Origin: Ascarosepion bandense
Taxonomy: Eukaryota; Mollusca; Cephalopoda; Sepiida; Sepiidae
Length of the DNA stretch: 64,000 nucleotides
Direction of reading: 5' to 3'
Assembly (NCBI GenBank): GCA_037127315.1
Contig: JBBBDQ010001186.1
Span: forward strand, 1,688,501 to 1,752,500
Part shown: positions 1 to 10,374 of the stretch, one piece after another
Position numbering within the stretch: the first letter of the stretch is position 1
Layout: every line of letters begins with the position of its first letter
The notes under the pieces: model-generated
What the model saw: the letters and a program-made list of their open reading frames with translations, nothing else
What the model was told of the DNA's origin: nothing
Databases searched by the model: none
Made by a program: the position numbers and the translations under genes

Positions 1-84
1 ATGTTGTCTGCATTACACTTTGCTAATATGTTCTACCAACATGCAATTATCTGTTAGGCACATGCTTGTGTGCTTTCTCACATT

Positions 85-109
85 TATATATATATATATA
101 TATATATAT
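85..109. repeat. (TA)n microsatellite
   Basis: Uninterrupted alternating TA tract of about 25 bp. Similar short TA tracts lie at 723-746, 900-915 and 1221-1232; the latter two sit at the left ends of Helitron-like segments. Confidence 0.95.
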
Positions 110-905
110 TGTGTGTACAGGTACACAGGCTGTGAACTCTTCTCATCAGTTCAGTTGCTGATGCAGCAGTGCCAAAACTGCAGGCCATAAATATTGATTA
201 GGCACCGTACCAGGCAAGCAAGTGCAATAATAAATGTCAGCAGTAACACAATGCATGTAATATATGTAATGCAAAATCAGCATCACATCAGTTAGTATAA
301 TGCAATGTCCTCAGTGATTTGGTGTGTGTGCATGCATGCACACAATGAGCTATGGGATCTGTTTACACCTTGTAGACCACAGTAATTTGAAATTTTTTCT
401 CATATTTAGATATATTTATTTGTTGACCAATTTTTTAACTTTTTCCTATATATCAATGAATGGTATTGATCTATTTTTTTAAGTGAGTTCAAAGAAGTAT
501 TTTTCTTTAGAAAAAATAACAATGTATAAATGAAACTTATCTCCTATGGTTTTTAGTCATTCAAGCATTTAGAATCTTAAATGTCAAGCACATACATGGG
601 CAAACTTTTAAAGAATATGTATTATTTTTATAATAAGGGCAACTTTACATATTCTGCCATGTATAAACATTAGATCATCCATTAAGAGCACATGTGCACA
701 CTTACACGTGTGTGGGTGTATGTATATATATATATATATATATATAATGTACTCTAATAACTAATAAAATAACCAAAAGGAAAATTTCTGCTCACACTAA
801 CTTCTAAAAACAATCTGTTGTTTGCATACAAAACAATAAAATAAAAACTTGTCAGTCATTTTTTAATAAACATTTATTAGATAAATAATACTGCCCAAAT
901 TATAT
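110..905. other. AT-rich DNA, no feature recognised
   Basis: No coding frame, tRNA-like promoter or terminal repeat could be supported here apart from the TA tract at 723-746. Confidence 0.5.
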
Positions 906-1220
906 ATATATATATCTAAATCTATCTACCTATAAATGGAACTTTGTGTGTGTGTCTGTTACCTATAGACTCTGAAACGTCTGAACTGATTTTCTTAAAA
1001 ATTTACACAGTTCTACTATAAGCATCTGCGAGTGTTCTTAGCTAGGTTTTGTGTTGTGGTACCCCCGATAAATATCAAAAATCAATAATTGAAAAAATTG
1101 GGTTATAGAAGGAGTGTTCCGATTTTAATCAAATTTGATACACTCATAGACAAAGACATAAGAAATGATATTCAGAAGTTTCAAGGTTGCAGTTCTTACA
1201 ATAGTGCAGAAAATCGATAA
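906..1220 (+). mobile_element. Helitron-like 5' segment
   Basis: The segment opens with a short pyrimidine-rich start followed by a GT-repeat motif (tttgtgtgtgtgtctgtt) that recurs in almost the same form at about 1241. This shared opening suggests two related copies side by side, the first lacking its 3' end. The body has no coding capacity. Assignment to Helitrons is by association with the better-defined copy that follows. Confidence 0.35.
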
Positions 1221-1621
1221 TATATATATATAAAAGGCAAGATGTTTGTGTGTGTGTCTGTTTATCTGCCTGAATGTCTGTATGTTTTTCAGCCCTTTTA
1301 TTTTAGTTTTTACTTCGGTTTTGGCTCTACGTAGGTATAATTGTAGTTCTTAGTCTCAGCCATGATACCATTTACTCAGAGGACTTATTTAGCCTTCAAA
1401 ATTCAGTTTATGATAAAAAATCTTATTTGATATTGATACCAGGAAATAAAAATTTGACTTACATCCATTCATTTTTCTTTCAGTCTACGGTTTCGCTTTA
1501 ACTGGAAACAACTATTGCTTTTTAGTCTTTCGTGCCAACGTCCAAAGAGTCTGAGGTCCAGGACCATGGATTAGTTTTAAAGCTTTCATTACACCCGATC
1601 AACACCGGGCTATACTGCTAG
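1221..1621 (+). mobile_element. Non-autonomous Helitron, 3' end present
   Basis: The right end shows the classic Helitron layout. A short GC hairpin (CCCG at 1594-1597 paired with CGGG at 1606-1609) is followed eight bases later by CTAG at 1618-1621, and the next base is T at 1622, as expected for insertion between A and T. The left end is a TA tract followed by a GT-rich opening; the exact 5' TC is not certain. The roughly 400-bp body has no helicase or Rep coding sequence, so this would be a non-autonomous copy mobilised in trans by rolling-circle replication. The weak 4-bp hairpin suggests decay. Confidence 0.5.
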
Positions 1622-1634
1622 TATATGTATAATG

Positions 1635-1830
1635 TGATAATATTTTTATTATTAATTTATGATAAAAACATAGTTTGCTGCAATACAAGAGCCATTGCAT
1701 TTTGGTACTATCTTATTAGCACCTCATCAGACTGCCTGACGAGGTGCTATTAAGATAGAACCAAAACACAACAGCTCTTGTGTTGCAGTAAACTATGTTT
1801 TATCATGAATTTATAATAACAATATTACCA
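1635..1830. repeat. Fold-back (long inverted repeat) element
   Basis: Two arms of about 95 nt (1635-1730 and 1736-1830) are imperfect reverse complements around a 5-nt centre. Inner parts such as gcacctcatcag and ctgacgaggtgc pair with few mismatches, and pairing continues outward through tatgataaaa / ttttatcatga. It starts within about 15 bp of the Helitron 3' end. No coding sequence is present. It resembles a fold-back MITE; no flanking target duplication could be identified. Confidence 0.7.
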
Positions 1831-3539
1831 TATATAATGCTCTCCTAAGTACTGTGCCTTTTTATAAATTAAATTGCTACAGTGGACTACTAAACCCATT
1901 AGTTTTTACTATTTTTAAGATATATGTATAATGTAAAAGCAGCTGCTTTTAAAGAATAATAGTTACATTATTATATTAATTTAGTGGTTAACATGCAACT
2001 GATTCTGTAGTTTTGACGCACATTTGCATGTACAGCTGTATTTACTAGTCCTGATAGAGACATTAGTGTTAAACACTTTAAACTATAAATATAAAAATAA
2101 ATATTAATACTTATGGATATTACACTATAGATATTTATACCTTGTTGGTAATATAGATTTTGTAAATATTGACTTCTCAGTAAATCTAAGTTTTGTATAG
2201 GTTTATTTTCCTGAGCAAGATGAAGGTATTCTGAGAATCAACCTTAAAAATGTTAACTTTTTCTTGAGTATTGACTCTTAATACTGTCAGGCAGACATGC
2301 TATCATCTTAGCAATCAAATAGCAATTAGCTATTTGTTTGAGGTACATGAGAGTTATTGAGTTATTGTATATCTTTTAATAATTAGCATTTAGTTTATCT
2401 AAAGAGTTACTGAAAAATTTTAAGAAATAGTGGTGTATGATGTATATAGTAAAATTGTTGATATATTGCATATATTTTTTTCAAATAGTTCTAAATTTTA
2501 TATTTTTGTTGATATCCATTATCACAGTGATGATATTACTTGGAATGGATCTTTTATGTTGCTTAACAGACAGTTTTAATTTTATGCAGCCATGTATAAA
2601 ATAATAATGGGAAATTATGGAATAGTAATCTTCTTGAAACAGTATGTTATATTACCAAAGTGCTCAGCTATGAGTAAAATAGAAAAGTAGACTAGGCTTT
2701 TTAGCTTTGTTTGGAAACAAATTTTAGAGAAGGTCAACTCTAAATTCAAAATTATAAATAGAATCCATTTCTGTCTCAGTTAGGGTAAAAGCATAGCCAT
2801 AGGAAGTAGTTTGTAATACCACCTCATAAAAAAATATACTTATTAAAATATGATCAATGTATAAATTGAAGAACTGATCAGAACCAGGATATTTTCAAAA
2901 GTTAAAAAATACCTTATAAATTTAAATGTAGCAATCAAATAAAAAAAAGAAAAACAGTGATTCAAAACTGTTACAAAAGTTATGTATATGAAATAAGTAT
3001 AACTATATAATACTTTAAGTAATATTCAAGGAAGTAAAATATTTTTATAAATCATCATAATTAGCAGCCATAACATTTGTTTTGAACTGAAAATATTGCA
3101 GTATGTACAACTGAAATTTAATATTCTTTTCATTTGGTAATTTTATGTTTACAAAAATCCTGCACAATAGCATTATATTTCTTATGTATGCCTATCTACA
3201 AAAGTTGGTACTTTATTTGAGTCTCACATGTTCAGAATAATAGAGGATCACTTAATATCCTAATATATTCCCATATGTTATAGCAGATTTTATAATGCAA
3301 CTTGATATTTTTCTTATTAAAATTGGTGATATCCAACTAATAACAATAAAAGATTCAGGATATATTTATATAATAAATATACTATGTTAATTTCAGCTTA
3401 TATTACATGTTTTTATTAAAAATATATTTGAGATTCTATTATGCATCTCAAATATTGTTTATCATATTGTAAATAAATTTATATAATAGTGGGGTGTATC
3501 TCTCTCTCCCTTGATATATATTAAGAACAATTTTAGAAC
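1831..3539. other. AT-rich DNA, no feature recognised
   Basis: Very AT-rich with short homopolymer runs. No coding frame, terminal repeat or promoter could be supported. Confidence 0.5.
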
Positions 3540-3574
3540 AGATGATGACATCCAGTGAGAAGGAAAGAAGGTAG
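3540..3574 (-). pseudogene. LINE reverse transcriptase, distal piece beyond the TRIM insertion
   Basis: Read on the minus strand, this piece continues the LINE frame that stops at 4730. Across the removed insertion the frame reads Cys-Leu-Thr-Thr then Phe-Phe-Pro-Ser-His-Trp-x-Ser-Ser-Ser-Val, matching the order Cys-Phe-Pro-x-Cys-Trp seen in the related copy at 63.97 kb. It carries one copy of the GTAG target duplication (3571-3574). Left of about 3540 the similarity fades into AT-rich DNA. Confidence 0.6.
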
Positions 3575-3837
3575 TGGTAGAAATCGAATAACTTACCTTC
3601 TAACATGGCTGCCTTCTTTTTGTCCCCTTGAAGTAATCTACATCATGTATAGGAGAGTATCTAATTCAGCAGGTGGGTTAGTCCACTATACTATAATGGA
3701 CCTGCCTAACACATTTGCATGAGTGGATTCTATTCACTCATATATAACTCTCCATTAGATCACTCAATAGGTTTTCCTTTTATTTGGAGTGACTACACCA
3801 ATCTACTTGTGTGTCAAATCACTTGCTATATCCAACA
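3575..3837 (+). repeat. 5' LTR of the TRIM
   Basis: Starts TGGTAGAAATC and ends CCAACA. It aligns over its whole length with 4455-4725. The terminal ten bases plus 15 bases of primer site are repeated again just downstream (3829-3855 and 3856-3882). Confidence 0.8.
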
Positions 3838-3895
3838 TGGCACTATGAACAGTAATATCCAACATGGCACTATGAACAGGATTTGAACCAGTGAG
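3838..3895 (+). promoter_or_regulatory. Primer-binding site with tRNA-like 3' half
   Basis: TGGCACTATGAACAG directly follows the LTR and occurs twice (3838 and 3865). The reverse complement of 3865-3895 ends in CCA and, further in, contains a B-box-like GGTTCAAATCC flanked by a mostly paired 5-bp stem. It therefore looks like the TPsiC arm, acceptor strand and CCA of a tRNA. The parent tRNA was not identified. Confidence 0.6.
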
Positions 3896-4217
3896 GGAAT
3901 AACCCATTAGATTTCGAATCTGAGTAGATAGCTGCAGTCCAAAGATGTGAAAAGACATTATCCAAATGAAATGCAGGCCTCACCGATAAGTACAATCATA
4001 CTGCACGTACTCTATCTCCCCTTCGGGAGGGTGACACATTTTCCATTCAAAACCCAAATAGTCACCAAAGGGACATTACTGGGCGAATAGTAGAAACACT
4101 TCCCAACTGTCAGCATAGGATTAGAGTTGCAGGATCAGGTAGAATAACCATGTGGAATCATAGATTCCTGAGGAAACTTCAAGCACCTGGAATCAAAACC
4201 CCTATCCTGAGTGCCTT

Positions 4218-4244
4218 GACTGTCAGTCCATTGGACTGACAGTC
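4218..4244. repeat. Perfect 13-bp inverted repeat inside the TRIM
   Basis: GACTGTCAGTCCA and its exact reverse complement flank a single central base. It could form a hairpin in the TRIM RNA; its role is unknown. Confidence 0.85.
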
Positions 4245-4443
4245 ACGGATGTATGTAGGCCACATCAATCTGACGAGAAATCTGGAAATGGCAGCATCAC
4301 TTTGCAAAGTCACCTGACATCCCAGGGCCTTACTCAATCACTTCCAGGATCTCCAGGGTGCTATCCTGACTACTCCCATACAAGCAGCCAGACAATAAGG
4401 AACTGATTCCTCCCCAGCGGTCACTACACTTCCTCAATGGGGT

Positions 4444-4454
4444 GAGGAGGGAGA
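4444..4454 (+). promoter_or_regulatory. Polypurine tract of the TRIM
   Basis: gaggagggaga sits directly against the TG start of the 3' LTR, where the plus-strand primer of an LTR retroelement is expected. Confidence 0.75.
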
Positions 4455-4725
4455 TGTAGAAATCAAATAACTTGCCTTCTAACATGGCTTCCTTTTTTTT
4501 TGTCCCCTTGAAGTAATCTACTTCATTCATAGGAGAGTATCTAATTCAGCAGGTGGGTTAGTCCACTATATTATAATGGACCTGCCTAACACATTTGCAT
4601 GAGTGGATTCTATTCACTCATACATAACTTTCCATTAGGTCACTCAATAGGTTTTCCTTTTATTTGGAGTGACTACACCAATCTACTTGTGTGTCAAATC
4701 ACTTGCTATTAACCAATATCTAACA
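4455..4725 (+). repeat. 3' LTR of the TRIM
   Basis: Starts TGTAGAAATC and ends TCTAACA, followed by the GTAG target duplication at 4726-4729. It is co-linear with the 5' LTR, with an extra few bases just before the end. Confidence 0.8.
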
Positions 4726-5850
4726 GTAGTGAGGCATTTATCATACAGTTTAGAGAGAACAGAAGCCAGTTCAGGAGCACACATTTTAAGGACTATTATA
4801 GGGATGCCATCAGGTCCACATGTTTTTTGAGGATCTAGATTATAGATGATAGCAGAAAGTATGGAAAGAGTTATATGCATATCACTCAACAGAGACTTAG
4901 TTCTAGCGAGGAGTTAGACAGGGATATACTGGATGAGTCAAGAGTAGAGTTTGAGGAGAATTTGAGTAAAGCATTCAGCTTTGTTAATAGAGGATGATAA
5001 CACCTCAAGTTAATTGAAGAGCGAGATAAACCCTTGCACTTATTTAATACCCTATTACAGAGTTGCCAGCAGTCACGAGAGCCAAATTTGTTGAACTTTC
5101 CTCCTTCAAGGATTGGCTTACATCTAAGAGTGAACAGCAATGAATAGATACCTGTTCTGATGAGTTGTCACACTGTTATAGCTGAAAATAGCAGTTCCTA
5201 TGTGCTATAGTGGCTGAGCATGCTGGTGTGAACCATAGAGAGGATTGAGGTTTCATTTAGTATTTCTGAGAAGAGATAAAAGCATCCATGCCACCTTTGA
5301 CCCAAGAAGAAACCTCAGCAGGTTCATTTTCTGTTGAGAGGTTAAAGATATCATCCCAAGGGGTGTCATGAAGAAAATCAGAGTGAGTTCCAATCAGCAT
5401 ACTGGTAACAGAAAGAAGTTTTGTGGATAGGGAGTTCCTGTTTAATAGATAATTGGAACAAAATATCAATAGCTACCACAGGGTGGTCAGAATTACCTAG
5501 AGAACAATTTTACAAATCTCAGCAAGAGCAAGGACAGGAGGTAATAAATAAATCAAATAGAGAAGTGTTTTACTTGAGAAATGAATAAGGAAGTCCATGA
5601 CTTTAGTCAGAGATTGGGCAATGGAAAAATTTAATGTCTGAACACCAGAAACATTGAGTCCCTTTAGAATGTTTAAGCCACATGTTATAGTGAGCATTAA
5701 AATCACCAAAGACAATGATGTTTATAGATGGATGGAGAGAAAGTGCCTTTTGTATGCTGTTAGCTACTATGTCTAATATACTGCAGTCCAAGGAAGAGAA
5801 GTGATAAAAGAAAAAGAGATAGATAACAGACTTTAGTAACGAATATATAT
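4726..5850 (-). pseudogene. Jockey-type LINE ORF2 (endonuclease and N-terminal RT), degenerate
   Basis: Broken minus-strand frames match, in order, the LINE at 62.95-64 kb. An AP-endonuclease segment with Phe-Gly-Asp-Phe-Asn-Ala-His lies near 5700. A linker with Trp-Asp-x-Ile and Glu-Val-Ser-Ser-Trp-Val-Lys lies at about 5270-5370. A segment with Lys-Phe-Gly-x-x-Asp-x-Trp lies near 5080. The RT start with Cys-Gly-Pro-Asp-Gly-Ile-Pro and Ser-Lys-Leu-Tyr-Asp-Lys-Cys lies at 4745-4830. The ORF2 protein nicks target DNA and reverse-transcribes LINE RNA. Here it is 5' truncated in the endonuclease, carries several stops and frameshifts, and is split by the TRIM, so it is inactive. Confidence 0.8.
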
Positions 5851-5939
5851 TCAATAAATCAAGAATTGTTCAATGGACTTATCTCCTTAACTGACTTAAG
5901 AGTTTTGCATATCGCTCATCAGATTCAGGTATATGCTCC

Positions 5940-7550
5940 AGTGACATTGAAGATCCAAAAGTCCCAACTAGATGAATTGAGATGGAGAGCAAGATAAGCA
6001 CTAAAAAAAGCCAAGTTGCCTAAATTGAACATCACTAAGGAAGAAAGATTTGCAATCAAGACCTTACAAAGTGACATAATGATGATACTGCCAGCTGACA
6101 AAGGCAATGCTGCAAATATTCTGAGAAATTGATAAGCCTAGTTGAGGATGGCTACTATAGCAGGGTAAAAAATGATCTGATTCTAAAAAATAAGAGTCAG
6201 CTATCACAGATCCTAATTAGACTATTACTAATAAGTATAGATAGCTGAATGAGTTACACTAAACTGCCACATATGTATGATCACCCACAAAGTTGGTATT
6301 TTGTTGAGAACTATAATCATTACTCAGAACTCTTTGTGAAATCAATCAAAGTGGCTCTTCTCTATAGAAATTGGATGGTAAGCTTCGATGTGATAAGCTT
6401 GTTGATCTGAGTTCTTACTGATAAAGCTCAGCTGATGGTTCAAAACCAATTAGGATTGAACCAGTCCCTAGCATGTATTAGCATTGTGATAGATAACCTA
6501 ATAGAAATGTTGATAATCTGTATACAAATAAAATTCTTCTAACTAGAAACTGATATATACCAACAGAAAGAAGGCTCTGCTGAGTTCAACATTATATCAG
6601 TGATGGCAAATATATATATGGGATACTTTGAGGAAATGGCTTTAAGAACAGCACAGCTAAAGCCAACAGTATGGCTAGGATATGTAGATATCACATTCAT
6701 ACTATGGCCTCATAAGGAAGCTGTGCAAATACTGTTAAACCATGTGAACTCAATAGACTTTTGGTCCAGTTCAAAATCGTATGAAATAAAAAAATTAGCT
6801 AGCCTTTCCGGATGTACTAATAACTTGCACAGAGAATGAGTCTAAAACATCCATATATCACCATTCAATCTTCACTGAACACTACCTTAATTTCAATTCC
6901 CACAAAGCATAGTGCATATAGAAAGGAATTGTTTGATGACTACTACACTGTAAAAAAGTGTTGACCCAGAGGCATAGCAACATGAGATAATCAGCATGAA
7001 ATCTACTCTTCAGAATAAAAACTACCCTGAAAAGATCAACAACTTCTGCAAGCAGAAACAGAAGGGTCAAGGAAGAGGACTGAAAAACTACCACATTCTT
7101 TCTCTCTAATGCCAAGGACTCATGGGAAAAAGATTCAGAAAATCTGTGGTCTATACAACACCTGGAAAATATTCTAAAGGAGCACTACATAACAGAGAAA
7201 CCTCTACTCAGTCAAGTCTAATAAAGAGGAGAACATGACCAAGAACTATAGATATTAAATCCTTTACAATTTTAGCAGAGAATATAAAGGTAAAACCAAC
7301 TGTTTCCTAAAAGTAAGATAAGACAAACATTGAAAGGCTGTAATTAGTAGTAAGATGATGAAATCAAATATGGCTGATCCTGTATAGAGGAAAAGGGTTA
7401 GTCACCAATCTCTGTGGAATGAAGTAAAAAGTATTAGGCAGAGAAGAAGACTAGATTCAAATGTTTAAAAGAATCAGTACATATGCTCAATGATAAGGCC
7501 ATCCTTAGTAGGTTGATCATAGACATAAATACAATATGTTAATAAATAAA
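5940..7550 (+). pseudogene. Penelope-like element, RT and GIY-YIG remnants
   Basis: Fragmented plus-strand frames follow the order of a Penelope-like protein. A Leu-Pro-Ala-Asp-Lys-Gly-Asn motif lies at about 6090. A Val-Ser-Phe-Asp-Val segment lies near 6380. An open stretch at 6600-6838 holds Ala-Asn-Ile-Tyr-Met then Trp-Leu-Gly-Tyr-Val-Asp-Ile. A tail at 7380-7545 resembles the C-terminal part that follows the GIY-YIG nuclease (His-x-Ser-Leu-Trp-Asn-Glu-Val-Lys and Leu-Ser-Arg-Leu-Ile). These elements encode a reverse transcriptase and a single-strand nicking nuclease. The RT active site reads Tyr-Val-Asp-Ile (6681) in place of Tyr-Val-Asp-Asp, and stops are frequent, so it is dead. Confidence 0.75.
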
Positions 7551-8479
7551 TAAACAGTAACAAAAAGATTAGTCTTGGTGAATACTGTCAAGCATGAAAG
7601 CAGCAGCAATCTAATCAACAGACAGATTAGGTTCAAGGCTCTAAGTTCTGTCCTCAGGATTGTTCCATGGTACACTAGCCAAGTTCTACATTTAGGTTAG
7701 ATTAGTGAGTTAAAGCATTTCTTTGTGAAATTGCTGACATAGAAATTGTGAGTTCAATCCTATATATATATATATAAAATCTTCTCTCCTTCACCAGCTC
7801 CTCTTTTAGATGATCCAAATTCAATTTCTTTGGAATAGTAGCACTCTTGTTTCTTCACCTTTGCACAAAAAAGATGATAAATCTGTCGAACATTCAGCTT
7901 CCCACATAACACTGCACATATCTGGAACATTGTGCTTACAAACAAGAACATAATCATATGCCATTGCTTTGAACCTGAATGCATCCATATTGTTTTGTAT
8001 TTATCTCTTTACTGGAACATGATGTTTGCTATGTACAAGCTACTGACACATTTGCTATAGCAAGAAGCCATTATTATTGCACTTTCCAACTCCATGTTTT
8101 TCAGATACATCTCATATTTGGTAAACCTTGCCAAATTGAGCATTCAACTCAGCAAGTATGAAAACTTTGTCCACAAGATTCCTTGTGCTGATAGATGCCT
8201 TTAACAAGAGTTAAAATATGAGTTTTTCATCTTCAGAAGAACACTGGGTTGGAGTTTAGATGCCCATTAAAGTAATAAACCACTTTTTTGATTATCATTG
8301 ATATCAATTATGAACTTCCATGTGGAAGTTCTCCTATCTTAATGTAATTTTTCACTGCAAACACTATGCCAGCTGCTTTCTTCCACTTTTCTCTCCCACT
8401 CTAATAAATGGTATAGCCAAAAAAATGTTTTAATCTTCTAAAATAATCTACCTAAAAATTGTTTTAATCTTCTTATGGC
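7551..8479. other. Penelope 3' region and unassigned DNA
   Basis: The stretch at about 7560-7760 shows weak similarity to the region after the second Penelope copy (58.2-58.5 kb) and probably belongs to its 3' untranslated part. A short TA tract lies at 7762-7776. The remainder may include decayed RNase H sequence of the Gypsy relic to the right, but nothing could be aligned with confidence. Confidence 0.4.
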
Positions 8480-10123
8480 ATTAGGTACAAGAAATTGTGA
8501 AATACTTTAAAAAGAGTAGGGAAAATTCCAGCAGAGATGATCTGATAACCTCAGAAAATCACTTTCAGTTTTCTAAATTCACATTTCACTGGGTTGATAA
8601 GAACCCGAAAATCAGCTGTAATTATTGTGTATGTTCATCCATGGAGGCACTGGCTGTAAGTACATCATAGATGTAGGTGATGCAATACAAATAAAACCTT
8701 TGGAAAGCTGGTAAGGTCTAATTTTGTAAACATCAGTTTTCTTTGCACAATGGCTGTAATATCATCTATATGGGAGATAGGATCCTAATTTGGTTTTGTA
8801 ATATCTTTAGGTACAAAATATAATGGAGAAGCTCAGCTAATTTTTGATGGAAGTATTATTTTTGATTGTAACATATGTCAAAATTCCACTTTATCTACTG
8901 TATATTTTTCTGGTGCCAACCACTGAAGCCAGCTAGGAATAGTAGAGGCCACTGGGTGTAGGGCAACATTTCTCTGGGGAAAGACAGCTTTGTGATACAC
9001 TCAAACTTGCAAAAATCAAGGTTATCCACCATGTTTGCTATGGTGGGACACAGCAAGATAGTATTCTGAATAGATCTTGATGATTTAATTTTTGCCTCAG
9101 GATCAATCAAACAACATCTGTGGATATCAATAAGCAGACCATATTTATGTAAAACAAATTTGCATCTAGTATGGCTTTCTCTACAACTTCTATAATAAAG
9201 AAATGTGCAAAATCCCTTTTTAGGCCTTTCAATGTAAAGAACCTATGGCCATAAGTCTAAATAAGCAATTTGTTTGCAGCCTGAAGGTTAAATTTATGAG
9301 GCCCCCTTTAACCTGTTCTCTTTAGTTGCAGGAATGAATTTAATTTGCACACTATTGTCCACAAGAAAATAATTGCTATTAGTGTGGTCAGACACAAATA
9401 ATAGGTGACAAACTTCTGTTACCTTTCTTTGCCAACTTAGTTTTTTTCCTTGTGTTGACTTGAAGGAACAGGGAGACTTGCAGTGGTAAGCTTTACTCAC
9501 AAACTACATGTATAAATAATAGTCTTTATTTCTTTGTCCTGAGTGACAGAACGAGCAACCTCTGCTTGTACCATGTGGTAGTATAAATTTATCCAATCTT
9601 TTAGTTATTTCTTCTATTTTTCATTCTAATGACTATTGCATTTCTAAAAGTTTTACCAGGGGTTCTGTCTCTGACTTCCATACTGGTGGAAATTAAATTC
9701 ACTATATTATTGGCAATTTTTACCAACTTCTTGATGCGTGTATCCTCCCCTACCATGACTAAAACTGTATAAAATGTAGGAGTCAGGCACTGGAGGAATA
9801 TATGTTGCACTATGCTCTTGTCTGTGCTCTCTCTAATTAAGTTTACTATCCCCTATTTATTTGTTGAAGAGTTGAGACTTCTTCCTTTGAGAGAAAAAAG
9901 TCTTCACAGTAAGTTTGTCTCTAAATTTGTCATGAATTTTTACTGTAAGTGGTGAAATTATTATATTTTTAATTTCCTGAAAAGTCTTTTGGGGTAATTT
10001 TGAAACTACAATATGGACCTTTTGTGGAGCAATTCCTCTCAGTTTGCAACCCAACTCAATTTGTGAAAAATATAAGGTAGGGTTTGATCTATTATAGAGT
10101 GGGTTAATGTCACTCACTGACAT
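8480..10123 (-). pseudogene. Gypsy-type retrotransposon relic (gag, protease, RT)
   Basis: Read leftward from 10123, the first frame (10123-9857) starts Met-Ser-Val-Ser-Asp and holds Leu-Tyr-Phe-Ser-Gln-Ile-Glu and Leu-Arg-Gly-Ile, typical of a Gypsy gag. The next (9810-9601) continues gag with Gly-Glu-Asp-x-x-Ile-x-Lys-Leu. At 9500-9294 a protease-like frame has Leu-Val-Asp followed by Phe-Ile-Pro-Ala-Thr, but the usual Asp-Thr-Gly-Ala is degraded to Asp-Asn-Ser-Val. At 8690-8480 there is an RT piece with a Tyr-x-Asp-Val active-site remnant and Asn-Pro-x-Lys-Cys-x-Phe. Frameshifts separate all pieces and much of RT is lost. LTRs were not found. Confidence 0.65.
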
Positions 10124-10374
10124 GATGATGGCAGAATTCTCCTTGCAAATAATGTTTTAATTAAATATTCTGCACTGTAGAAAATATCTCTGGGCAAAGA
10201 GTGTGAGGGGAACAATAAAATACTTAGCGAGAATTGAGTGAATACATGTGAAATATATTATCTGAATTAAATATCACTAAATCTATGCTTTTTCTGCCAT
10301 GCCTTTGCTTTCACTATTGCCACAAAGTAGCTACTGCCAGATGGACTGAAGCAAAAACAGGCAGGGTTTACTAA

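Larger units (their letters stand above)
3575..4725 (+). mobile_element. Complete non-coding LTR retrotransposon (TRIM-like)
   Basis: A 1,151-bp element bounded by direct repeats of about 263-271 bp that begin TG and end CA. It has a TGG-beginning primer-binding site immediately after the left LTR (3838), a purine-rich tract immediately before the right LTR (4444-4454), and a 4-bp target duplication GTAG at 3571-3574 and 4726-4729. The 617-bp interior has no gag or pol, so it is a terminal-repeat retrotransposon in miniature that depends on proteins supplied by another element. It interrupts a minus-strand LINE whose reading frame resumes on the other side. The LTRs differ by scattered substitutions and a small indel near their 3' ends, so the insertion is not fresh. 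The family was not recognised. Confidence 0.82.

Noticed and set aside
3865..3895. A genuine tRNA gene on the minus strand
   Set aside because: Only a T-arm and acceptor-like half is present, there is no D-arm or anticodon arm, and the position directly after an LTR explains it as a primer site.
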